Of a stretch of 64,000 bases of DNA, positions 54,093-64,000 are shown piece after piece. Numbering within the stretch: the first letter of the stretch is position 1; the number at the start of each line of letters is the position of its first letter. Source of the stretch: Macrolepiota albuminosa (Eukaryota; Basidiomycota; Agaricomycetes; Agaricales; Agaricaceae); contig JAMWFC010000023.1 of NCBI GenBank assembly GCA_027475525.1, positions 296,132-360,131 of the forward strand, written 5' to 3'. The notes below the pieces were generated by a model. The model saw nothing but the letters and a program-made list of their open reading frames with translations. It was not told the origin of the DNA and did no database searches. The position numbers and the translations under genes are program-made.

Positions 54093-56555
54093 ATCTATGA
54101 TTATCATTCTTCATCAGCGTAACGTCTTTCCCCTTCCCCGTCTACTACCCGCATCCATCAATTCTGCATGAACCACAAGTGTCGATGGTCATAGCCGTAT
54201 GAGGGAACTTTGGCGTCGCACCTGGTCTCGCCCCGTCTCTCGCCACGCAAACAATAGACACAAAGCATCACTTTGTATTGTACATAGACCAGGATAACGC
54301 GTGCATACCATTTGTAAATCTGATGATTGATCGCGTTGCATGTCCCACATGACAAATGTATCCTTTGGATGTGAAATTGTGATTGCAGTTAGTCCAGTCT
54401 AGTCCAGTGTTGGTTTCATACTTAGTAGTGCTCATTCACAGGCAGATATCTGAAACTTCCGATGTCGCTCCAGCCTCGAATGGTGATATGTACCGGGCAA
54501 GTATGCAGTTAATTCGGGCAACGGGTCTTGTCGTTTAGATCACTAACGTCACATTCTACGTTCTACATTCTACCTTGTACCCGAACAGTCTCTCGTAGTT
54601 AGCCTCGAGCTTAGCGGGCCGACTCAAGATTCCACTAACTCAGGATCTATAATTTCTTCCCGCAAACACTCGCCCAAACCCCATTATTAAGCCCTCAGTT
54701 CCATGCGCGCCAATCATCACAGCCTTAAATTGAGATCGATAATACAATCTACTATGTTTCCTCTACTACAGATATTATTTTCATTCTACATCGCATCGTA
54801 ATACCCGGACTGTGTGGAATTCTACATGACTTACTCTGGTCCAAGTAGATGGGTTTATTTACGGAAATCGGGTCCCGCTCCGAGGAAGTCGACGCCCCAG
54901 ACTGTACATTTTGTTTGAAGCACCAGGCACATTTCGGATCCTGAATGACAATGACGCAGGGGTTTCGTATGCTCCAGGCAGGCCTTACTCCGTGGTTGCG
55001 GAAATTGTGATTTGCATAGGTTGAATTTTACTAATGATATTAGATATCGACGACATTCTTCTGACAATGTAATCAACGTTCATATCTCTGAAATAACTTG
55101 AGTTGAGTTTCTTTCCTTCACATCAAAACTTCGAATCATTGCTAAGGACAGGAGTTGAGGCAATCTCCCCACTATTTGTTTTATCAATTCAAGGCATAAT
55201 GTTTGTTACATATGCTTGCTCGCTGACTAGTTGATCCATCCGGGCATATGCTATGGATTGATTTATAGATATGTAACATGGTCATGTGTCCTATACAAGC
55301 TATGTAAAACTAGACCTCAGTCCCGAAGTTTGGAATTAAAAGGGCCAAAAATTCGTCATAGAGTATTGGGGCAGCCGGTAGTAAGAACTTGGCCCGCAGA
55401 TCATTAGAGATGCAATCTTTTGGAGATGAAGAAGCCTTTTCCGAGAAATATGGAGACGGACCTAGCACAACAGGAATCAGCGTCAATGCTTAGGATCTAG
55501 ACGTGTATCGGCTGATGGGGTCATCCGGCAATCATTTTGTTTCCATATGGCACACGAATCGACTGGAACTCATCCCTTCCGCAACCGTAAGGAAACAAAG
55601 GAATGTCGGAATGGCAAAGAAACAAGATCCACCTCAGACCAGTGCGGAGTTTCAATGAAAGCCGGGGAATACCCGTTAAGCGGTCTGTATAGTCGTCCGT
55701 GAGAAAAAGAAGTCGTACATATATTTTCCTCTATACCATTTCCATTCAATGGGGAAGAATGCATAGGCGCATGAACGGACTCAGAAAGAAAATGTACTTC
55801 CGGTTGGAGGATCAATTGAGGTTTGGACATATTTTTTTCACGAGGCTTCCTGACCTGACTAAATTTGAAGGAGTAGAGAGATCTACAAGCCTCCCAACCT
55901 GCCTAGATAACTTTGTTATGACGACCATAGTTTATGGGCCATTTCTGATGGAAAAATGATCTGTGAGGCTTACATGGGGGGCAACATACTTCTAGGCACA
56001 CTCGTTTCACGATCCATGCTTATTATGCCAACTGTGACAACCGGTGATGGCGCACGGAACATGGGTGACGCATATGCAATGACCGGAAAAGAGGGATGTC
56101 CGCGGTTGACATGGAGTGGAATACGACAGCTCCTTGGTCTGTTCACTTTCCTGCGGATATACGTCGCACGCAATCGATGCTTGTCCTCTTTGCGGAGACT
56201 TAGAGAGCCCGATGGGACCGATCCTGGATTTTTTTTCTCTTGACACATGGACGCGATCGACTATTTTTTAGACGATCGAGCATTTTTCTGCTTCTCGTTC
56301 GACGTCGCCTACGGCATCATCTAGAGTTTCCTGCATCAATTGCCAAGCCAAATACCACATGCCAACTTGTGGGCGCCCGAATTCTCGTGTGGGGGTTAAA
56401 AATAACCCTTACCATTCCGGCCGGGGCTCATCCAGGGGTCGTTATTTAAATGAACTAATGAACACCCAACTTTCTTTGACCTTCCGCCACTACACTTCCT
56501 GGTGTGAACCCTTCTATTTTGTGTTGAAAGTTCTTGCTTCATAGTAATTTGTGCA
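54093..56555. other. 2.5-kb gene-free interval
   Basis: No frame with coding character or known motif on either strand. Short frames near 55570-56250 overlap each other on both strands and carry no motif. The right end is the promoter of the transporter gene. Confidence 0.5.
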
Positions 56556-59150
56556 ATGGCTGGCGGACCAGGAGGAGATGGTGCTGGAGTGGGAAGTAAG
56601 TCCCTCTTCTGGTCAGTGGTGATGTCTGCCTTCGCCGGTACGTTCTCCGACCCTCTCTCTTGCTGTTTCTTTGACCTAACAGATCTTGAATAAAGCTTTT
56701 GGTGGTATCCTGTTCGGGTATGCATTTCACGTCGAACTTGAACTTTTTAACAGCTCTGACACCTTTGCGGTCTAAAGTTATGACACTGGAACGATCGGTG
56801 GTATTATCGCCATGCAAGATTGGCTCCAACAATTCGGCATCTTCGATACTTCTGGAGAAAACCTCGGCTGGTATATTCCTACTCCTGATCAGAGTTTAGT
56901 GGTAAGCAGTGCATTTCCTCTGTATCAATAATGAACCAAAGTTTTCCTTCGGTTTTAGGTCTCCATCCTTTCTGCTGGAACTTTTTTCGGAGCCCTGCTT
57001 GCCTACCCTATGGCTGACTTCATTGGCCGTAAGTGGGGTATCATTGCTTCTTGCGCAGTGTTCTCCCTTGGCGTCGGTCTGCAACTCGATACTCATTGGG
57101 TCGTTTTCGTCGTTGGACGTGGTGAGTATGCTTCTATTTCCGTCACAAATTTGTGCTCAGCCAGGACATCAGTCATTGCCGGTCTCGGTGTCGGTCTCAT
57201 TTCTTGCCTTGTTCCGATGTACCAATCGGAGTGTTCCCCCAAGAGTATGCGTGGAGCAATCGTCGGTCTTTACCAACTCACCAGTGCGTTTATCTCGATC
57301 GAATTCATTTCCTAAAGCTCAACTCTTTCGCAGTCACCATCGGTGCTCTCCTTGCTGCCATTGTTCTCAATGCCACCAAGGACCGACCAAATCATTCTTC
57401 ATGGAGAATCCCTATTGCTGTCCAATTCGTTTGGGCTGCTGTCCTCGTCATCGGAATGGTATTCAATTTCATCAATCTCGAGATAAATTGGTAGTTGACA
57501 CTCGATTAGTTGTTCCTTCCCGAGAGTCCTCGTTACTTACTTAAGAAGGGCAAAGAGGCGGCCGGAAAATCGGCTCTTGGTCGCCTCCTCACTCAACCCT
57601 CTGACTCACCCGAAGTCGCAGCCGAGTTTGATGAGATCATGGCTGCCCTTGAGGCCGATCGTAAGATTGGAAGCGGCTCTTACCTAGGTATGTTTATTCT
57701 GTTTTATCCCACCCAAGTGAGTCTAACAATTAGATAGACTGCTTCCGCAACACTGAAGGCAAGAATGGTCTGCGAACCTGGACTGGTATCCTTATCCAAG
57801 GAGTAAGCACTCTGTTTTGTTTTCGATCGTACATATTTTACCTGGACATACACAGTGGCAACAGCTGACTGGTATCAACTTCATTTGTAAGTCATTTGTG
57901 TTTTGTATATTGCTATGTCCATGCTTACCAGCATCTCATAGTCTACTACGGCACTGTAAGCTTTGCATCGATTAGAATGTATCCACTTTCCTGACCGGAT
58001 ACATTAGACTTTCTTCAAAACTGCCGGCATCAAAAACGGCTTCATCATCACGTAATTACAATAGTCTCAGTTTCATTTGAAGTAAATGCTAACTGCTCTT
58101 ACAGCATTATTTGCGATGTTGTCAACACTGTCATGACCATCATCGGTATTCAGCTCATCGATAGGGTCGGCCGTAGGCGCCTCCTACTTATTGGTGCCGC
58201 TGGCATGTGTCTCTCCGAATACATCGTCGCTATTGTGCGTGTCTGTGTCCTTCGCGTCAGTGGAAAAGTACTCAGGCGTTTTTCATAGGTCGGTGTTACT
58301 GCTGGTCACATTAAGGCCGATCACTCTGTCGACCTGCCCGCTCAGCGTGTCCTAATCGCTTTCGTGTGCATGTACGTAGAAATACTTGGACTTCAACGAG
58401 CTGGATTGTTGACGTGATGGTACCTTCAGCTACATCGCATTCTTCGCCACTTCCTGGGGACCTGTCGTATGGGTGCTTACCGGTGAACTCTCTGTAAGTG
58501 CCATTAAGAACATAGATTCCGAATGAGTTAGCCTAACTCCTGTGCAAGCCTCTCAACATCCGTGCCAAGTCCATGTCTCTCGCCGTCGCCAGTAACTGGC
58601 TTTGGAACTTTGGCATCGGTAAGGCGTCTTTTCATTCCCTAACGATCCTTTCTTACATATCTCTCGTAGGCTACGCCACCCCATACCTTGTCAACAAATC
58701 GACGACTGGCGTGCTTGGTGTCAAGACCGCTGATCTCGGTGTGAAGGTTTTCTTCATCTGGGGTTCGACTTGTGCTGGATGCCTCATCTTCGCGTACGTC
58801 ATCCCCCGACACGCCATTTTGAATATCTCACTAACAAACATCACTGGATAGATACTTCTTCGTCCCTGAAACTAAGGGTCTCTCCCTTGAACAGATTGAT
58901 CTTTTGTATCGCGAATCAAGTGGTGAGTCTTACTGCCTGTTGTGAAATGAATTCAGCACGTTCTCATCGCTGTATCCTCTAGTTATCAACTCTGAGAAAT
59001 ACCGCGCGAAGATCCTTGCTGATAACGAGACCTTTGTGCACCACGCCAAGGGCATTCCACGCGAGGTAATACATTCCTCGTCATAGCTTGGATTTTGGCT
59101 AATATGTCAATGCATAGAACATTGAATACGCAGACGACAAGGCTGCATGA
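56556..59150 (+). CDS. MFS sugar (hexose) transporter
   Basis: About 12 short introns; start ATG 56556 (MAGGPGGDGAGVGSK), stop 59148-59150. Twelve transmembrane segments are recognisable with family signatures: FGGILFGYDTGTIGGI in TM1, YPMADFIGRKWGI (loop 2-3 GRK), VGRVIAGLGVGLISCLVPMYQSE with the second intron-split block, FLPESPRYLLKKGK (PESPR before the central loop), GWQQLTGINF in TM7, DRVGRRRLLLIGA, and VPETKGLSLEQIDLLY (PETKG) at the C-terminus. It imports hexoses by proton symport across the plasma membrane in this family; the exact sugar is not deducible. GTAAGT at 56595 is coding (GSKS), not a donor, since the frame runs on. Confidence 0.95.
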
Positions 59151-59487
59151 TCATGATTGTTTATAATTTCTCTCTTTTTTAATGTGGTTTTTACGTTTGG
59201 TCTATATCCTTTAATTGTCTTAATTCACGTAATTGAATGATTGACGAGTCCTTTTTTTGTTGTAACGTTTTTTTCAATGACCGATGAAGTATCTTGCTAT
59301 ACCCTCCTATGATATTAAACTCTTTCGAAGTGACGACATCATGACAAATGACTGTCTGTTCTGATAAAGGTAATCAGAGACGTTGGGCTTCCCATCATTT
59401 ATCTGCAAAACCCCTTGTGGCGCAGGAAATGCCAACCTGTGCAAAACTTCAGGAAGAACTTACATAGTTAAAAAGGCTCTGAAGTCA
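59151..59487. other. 3' flank of the transporter gene
   Basis: T-rich 3' region; no gene seen. Confidence 0.5.
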
Positions 59488-59570
59488 TCCGACTTGCCTG
59501 GATCGAACAGGCGGCATCAAGATTTGATATCCATTACAGTCTTGCGCTCTACCAACTGAGCTAAAGTCGG
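59488..59570 (-). tRNA. tRNA-Tyr (anticodon GTA) with short intron
   Basis: Read on the minus strand: acceptor CCGACTT pairs with AAGTCGG, discriminator A. D arm TAGCTCAGTTGGTAGAGCG. Anticodon stem CAAGA/TCTTG with loop CTGTAA, anticodon GTA, and about 9-10 extra nt (TGGATATCA) after position 37, the usual intron site of eukaryotic tRNA-Tyr. T arm CCTGTTCGATCCAGG. Confidence 0.92.
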
Positions 59571-61009
59571 GTTATTCAGTAGCCACTTCATACAAAACAA
59601 GCTCTGATTTGAGTCACCTTTTCATCACACCTCGGGCGCGGATTCACGCTTGTGGCTTTAGAGGTTTGACCTTTTGCTGATAGATACAACTTGAATGTGC
59701 TCCATCTACTGCCTATGCTTATTAGGAACCAGGGCTAACATGATATATTTAAACCCCACGAACGGGGAAAACTGCGCCTACATCTGTATGGAACTTCTGA
59801 TCATGATGGGATCGCGGACACACAAAGGATCTGCCAGGGTCTGTAAAACTCATCTCTGCTTTGTGTTCTACGCGTGGATTGCCTCTTTTGTTATATTTTT
59901 GCTCCACGTGGCAGGAACAACCATACGATGGTTGTAATTTCTCCGTTGTCATCCCTTAGACACAATAAGCGCATGCCTTTGAATCTAAGAATACTGTTGT
60001 ATAACGGCGGACCAGCACATGCCGGGGCAGATTGCTGAAAATTTGTAAGGGACATTTACGACGAACGCAAGAGATGCCTAAATTGTTAGAGGCTCTTTGA
60101 TGATCAGCCGGAGTAACCCTTCAGGTAGCTTCTGTCCACAACAAAGGATTTAATTTTCAAGAACCCATATTTGTGCAAAAAGTGGGGTCCTGCAGTTGTG
60201 GCTCAATTTGCGTGAAGATTTAGCCTTGTAAGTCTTGAACTTGAAGGTCATTGTCGGCGTTCACAAATGATTCATGAGGCGTAGCTTACGATGATAATAG
60301 GTTTCGGGCTCAAGAATAAACAACGCCACAAACCAAGCCCTACCTGAGTCACTATAGAGTGGGAACTTGACGCTTGCCGGTTCAGGGACAGGAACCACAC
60401 CTCCCAGAGCGACAAAGCAATTTCGTGGAGGTAGTGCGCGCGGGTACCCGCATGGGCGAGATGTCAGGAGGTGCAACAGCGAAAGTAGAACGGCGAAGGG
60501 TACGAAAGGTAGCCGGTTCCCCATGGGAATTCCGAGGTCACCGTGAAATTTCAAAGTAGACCCATGAGGCCTTGAGGGTTGTGCTAAAGAGAATTCAATG
60601 CTCAAGATGTCGAAGCACTCACCGTAAGTTTTATGAGACGTTTGGAATCACAGATGCCGGTAGAAACCCAAAGCCAAATGAAGCTTCTTTTCCCACTGAT
60701 GACGCGATTGGAAGCGTCCCAGATTCTCTCCTCAGGTTGAACAAGTCCAAGTCTAAGCACGGCACGGCCATGGGGGCCCGCCAATCACGAGTAAGCACAG
60801 GGGAATCAACTACACTGTTACAAAGGTATATACATTGGGTAATAGGGGAATAGATATGTGAGTAGGTACACACTAAAGTACCAATCGTCGAACTAAAAGC
60901 ACAACAGACAGTAGTAGGCTTGGGGTTTCCGTGTCCATACCATAGTAGGTGTACGCGGGTAGCGAGTGAGTAATTTATGTTGAAACGAATGAATAATGCA
61001 AGGATGGTT
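59571..61009. other. Interval without recognised gene
   Basis: A 114-codon minus-strand frame (60605-60261) has a hydrophobic stretch FVPFAVLLSLLHLL but no motif and is overlapped by a plus-strand frame of similar length. I do not call it. The right part may contain an extra 3' exon of the hydrolase. Confidence 0.4.
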
Positions 61010-62471
61010 TTACCTGAAGAAGTCAACCATGGCTTGGGTAACTTGGATGGAATGGCTGATGGTGACGTCGTGGCCTGCGCCCTCGAACGTGATGAGGCGT
61101 GAGCGATTTCGCGTTGACGGTTGAAGGAGGGACATGATATGTGATGAGTAGCGTGCGTTAACCGTCTTGTCGTCCGTACCCTGAAACTGAGGTTAAAGGA
61201 GAATTACTTGGGCAGCGATGGAGGACGTACATGGATGACGAGAACGGCGCGATTGGCGAAACCTTCAGAAGTAAATGACAGCTCTTGCCCACGGATGGGT
61301 CCGTCTCGGAGTGAGGAGGATAAAGCGGCATTGTATCCGGTCAAATGCGCAGATTGGAGTCTCACAATCTGTCGAGGGTTCAGAAGATGGGTCAATAGAG
61401 TGAGAGTAAGAGGGCGTACTTCAGTAACAGGATCTTCTTTCTTTTCAGCTTCTACTGAGGCGGTAGAGGTGCTGTTTTTGGTTGCGAGTCGCTGAAGATA
61501 TTTCTACGATTCAAATCAGGACAGACGCAGACAGATTTAAGATGAGGATGCGAAACCTGTACTGGTACACTGGCAGTAACAGCTTGCACGAGAGGAGAGG
61601 ACATAAATTTTGCAGTTCGAGAGATATCTGTTGCCTGGAAATGGTATCTGACGATCAGATAATCTGACAATCCTGGAAAGGATTTCTCACCTCCATCATT
61701 CCAGCAGAAGCGATGAGAACAACCTTGTCATCCACGAGGTGCGGGAATTGTGCGGTGAATGCCATAGCAATGCCGCCGCCCTAAAAGGTCATTCGTTACC
61801 CATCAAAATCTGCGTGAGCACTGAGTCCACTGACCATGGACACGCCTGCAATCATAGCCTTGTCCCACTGTAGGTATTGCATGAGGAGTGCGAGCTGGAT
61901 AGTGAAGAGGTTGACGTCGTATGTCGTTTGAGGAGCATCAGAGTATCCGCGTCCATACAAGTCTAATTTCATAAACAAGAATTACACATGAGAACGCCTC
62001 GGCGCAGAAAGTGAGGACGCACCATAGACAAGGACACGAAATCCACGGGATGCGAGCTCTGGGGCAACGTCCCTCCATATCATAGCAGGTATCGATAGTC
62101 CATGGATTAGGACAACCTGTCACTGGTGAGCTAACTTTAACTATCGATCACGATAGGGATGACGCAGACCTTCTGGCCATCCTCAGGACCAAGTAACCAA
62201 TATCGCATCTGCGAGCATGCTCAGTAGCGTTAAAGTGTAATTTTGAGGAACGTACACGGCCATACAGCAACGTTGCATAGGCACCGCCGGCGAAGAAGTC
62301 CTCCGGATAGATCGACCAAGACTTGGCATCAGGCGGAAGACCAGCAAGAGATGGGTGAACGTAAACTGGCTCTGGAGGACGAGGAAACGCGGAAAGAAAA
62401 TAAGTGGCTATGAAGAATGGTGGAAGAATCAGCAGAGAAAGAGTCAAAAATTGAAACGCATTGGGTGGCAT
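61010..62471 (-). CDS. Alpha/beta hydrolase, membrane-anchored
   Basis: Start 62471 (MPPNAFQ). Residues about 7-27 form a transmembrane or signal-anchor helix (LTLSLLILPPFFIATYFL). After two introns the core follows: VVLIHGLSIPAMIW (oxyanion HG), VYDLYGRGYSDAP, then the nucleophile elbow GVSM-GGG split by an intron near 61833 (G-x-S-x-G), PHLVDDKVVLIASAG, a cap region, LVIHGTDDKTVN (acid) and FEGAGHDVTISH (His). The catalytic Ser-Asp-His triad is therefore complete. The stop at 61010-61012 follows VDFFR; because the last codon is followed by GTAAAA, a further 3' exon cannot be excluded. The substrate is unknown; esterase or epoxide-hydrolase activity are both possible. Confidence 0.85.
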
Positions 62472-63758
62472 TTTGGTATGTCGTCGCGCATTGTCATGCA
62501 GAGTTTAACTTTTCTTTAATTTCTCTGCTGCACGTGACCGTATTTGGCTTTAGCCTCTGAAGGACACGCCGCTTCTTTCCATACAACTACGAGCATAAAT
62601 AAAAATCTTAGGTGGTCAGCAAGATTGAGATACCGCCGGGCCACGTCACCAAAACAAACCGATCCGATGCGTTTATCTCTCCCTTTCAGGGAATACGCTA
62701 TATGCCTGGAAATGGCACAAGTTGAACCAGACAGAGAGACGACGCACACATCTTGAGCAACATCTAGTTTAGGTTGTGATGTCGCTCGTTTGTCGTGTAG
62801 ATATGCACTTCAGGGCATACCAGAGATTTCTGGAGAAACATCAATTAGAAACAGGTCAGATAATTTCTAACAAGTATTTCTTTAGAAAATTCTGAAAAAA
62901 CTGCCTTATTAGGAAATTTTTATGAAAGTTTCTGGAGAAACACTCATTAAAAATTACATGACCTGTTTTTAATGGATGTTTCTCCACAAATCTCTGGCAT
63001 GCTCTGAAGTGTATGGTTGCCATGACGATTGTACTCGGTCCTAAGTAGCTATTCCTGTGCTCATCAAGTCCGATCCAACAAAATCTTTGCTTCGCCATCA
63101 TTACATTTACTGGAGTCTGCAAATCCGCAAACAGAGACTCGACTTCGCGTGTTGTTAGAAAAGGCCAAGTTCAACAAATAATCAATGAATAATCTCTTGC
63201 TTTGAATTGGAAAGGCAGCGGTCAACATGATACGTACCGCGAAGGATAATGGAGTTTAAAGCGTATCAAACGAAGGAAAAAGGCAACGAGGGACATTGTA
63301 AACGCCGCAAAGTCCTTTATTTTTATTATCTCTTGAGCCTCTTTCCTCTTCTTCTGCTTCTACGTGTCCTGCGGTCATGAAGAGGTGAGTGAGTATCTTG
63401 AATTAAAGATTGGTTCCTCGCTACATTCTTTAACGTTCCATTGCCCTAGGAAGCGAGCACCGCGTTTACTATAGACACCTCTCAGCCTTGTACGCGGTCG
63501 TGTCCTATTACGACAATCCTAGATTTTGTGATGTAGCATACGAAGCTATCCTCATGATTGTTACTGGACTTTGGTTCCCTTTCATTTCTTCATCAAATTC
63601 AAATGTCTAGACGTGTAAAATCATATATTTCCTCTAGGCATCTGTGATACGAGCAATTATAGAACAACTTCTCGTACGGAAATCAGGGAATCCAAAGAGG
63701 AACCAGGAACATTTTCGTACATGCAAGGCTGAGGTCCTGGTTGCAACAGGAAGGATAT
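62472..63758. other. Intergenic region with a foldback element
   Basis: Upstream region of the hydrolase gene and 3' region of the following gene. Apart from the 206-bp inverted-repeat element nothing recognisable is seen. Confidence 0.5.
62806..63011. mobile_element. 206-bp foldback element / MITE
   Basis: Left arm CACTTCAGGGCATACCAGAG... and right arm ...CTCTGGCATGCTCTGAAGTG are inverted repeats over about 60 bp with roughly 10 mismatches. Both sides are flanked by TATG (62802-62805, 63012-63015). Short, non-coding, A/T-rich between the arms. The ends begin CACT as in the 494-bp element, but the possible duplication is 4 bp, so the superfamily is uncertain. Confidence 0.7.
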
Positions 63759-64000
63759 TTATGCTGCGACAATCTGGAAGGGTTGACTAAGGTCTCCGCT
63801 GTCTCCAAATACTTCGAAGAAAATTGAGTCAAGTCACTGTAAGTGGAAAGGGAGATACCTACGAATAATGGCATAGTTACCGGGTGCAATGGTATTAGGG
63901 ACTGTCACGTTGACACTGCCAGCACGAAGATCAAATCCACTCGTAAGATTAAATTGGGGCGTCAGAATTTCAGCTTAAGCCGTATCATCAAAGGGGGGTT
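63759..64000 (-). CDS. Kre9/KNH-like Ser/Thr-rich secreted protein, C-terminal part
   Basis: Only the last exons are in the window; the start lies beyond 64000. The minus strand reads ILTPQFNLTSGFDLRAGSVNVTVPNTIAPGNYAII, then an intron (about 63866-63816) and LFGDSGDLSQPFQIVAA, stop 63759-63761. The pattern VNVTVPNxxxxxxYxIxLFGDSGxxSxxFxI is that of the Ser-Thr-rich GPI-anchored/Kre9-Knh1 N-terminal domain family of fungal cell-surface proteins. Here the protein ends right after the domain, without a Ser/Thr tail or a GPI signal. Confidence 0.75.

Noticed and set aside
56595..56600. GTAAGT in the first exon of the transporter as an intron donor
   Set aside because: The frame runs on through it (GSKSLFWSVVMSAFA), and the real donor is the GTACGT after that segment.
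60261..60605. 114-codon frame with a hydrophobic stretch
   Set aside because: No family motif, no splice context, and an overlapping frame on the other strand of similar length.
1..64000. CRISPR array, rRNA genes, integrated virus, or a biosynthetic gene cluster
   Set aside because: No regularly spaced repeats, no rRNA sequence, no viral gene other than LTR-retrotransposon genes, and no co-directed set of enzymes around the CoA-ligase-like gene.

Overview
The window is nuclear DNA of a filamentous basidiomycete, most likely an agaricomycete. The host genes are split by many short (about 45-70 bp) GT-AG introns, and they include a myosin-motor chitin synthase, a TMEM135-like protein, beta'-COP, a Ski8/WDR61 protein, ribosomal protein eS12, intron-containing tRNAs and a Ser/Thr-rich secreted-protein family typical of these fungi. 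All gene models here were read by eye from reading frames and splice signals; no database search was run.

Layout. (1) Bases 1-15,400 are a graveyard of Ty3/gypsy-type LTR retrotransposons: a plus-strand gag fragment (element C), two decayed minus-strand gag-pol bodies (A and B), one LTR still attached to element B, and two solo LTRs with perfect 5-bp target duplications. A 494-bp CACTG-ended MITE and two perfect 77-bp tandem duplications follow. (2) 15,400-28,560 holds host genes: a TMEM135-like membrane protein, an unidentified 1026-aa coiled-coil/low-complexity protein, an acyl-CoA/4-coumarate-CoA-ligase-like enzyme and a WW-domain protein. (3) 28,560-35,460 is a second mobile-DNA island: two very small LTR-like insertions (149 and 139 bp, 5-bp target duplications), diverged direct and inverted repeats, and a complete Tc1/mariner-related DNA transposon with TA duplication, terminal inverted repeats and a dead transposase. 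A third solo LTR of the family seen in region 1 has landed inside its left terminal repeat. (4) 35,660-37,720 is a divergent Ski8/WDR61 and eS12 pair. (5) 38,620-45,170 is a class V-type chitin synthase with myosin motor and DEK_C tail. (6) 45,170-51,060 carries tRNA-Leu(TAG), a hypothetical gene and a cluster of locally duplicated, partly broken secreted-protein-like sequences. (7) 51,064-54,092 is beta'-COP, 56,556-59,150 a hexose-type MFS transporter, 59,488-59,570 tRNA-Tyr(GTA), 61,010-62,471 an alpha/beta hydrolase, then a 206-bp foldback element, and the 3' end of a Kre9/KNH-like secreted protein runs off the right edge.

How things work together. The host genes are a normal syntenic mix (secretory transport, wall synthesis, sugar uptake, translation, mRNA surveillance) and show no metabolic cluster. 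The most informative material is in the mobile DNA. The LTR family carries an 11-nt motif exactly complementary to the sequence just downstream of the LTR of element B, which points to Tf1/sushi-type self-priming of reverse transcription instead of tRNA priming. The DNA transposon encodes a DDE protein with an unusually long, cysteine-rich insert between the second Asp and the Glu. Three perfect tandem duplications of exactly 77 bp at unrelated places look more like a k-mer assembly signature than biology and should be checked before the local sequence is trusted.
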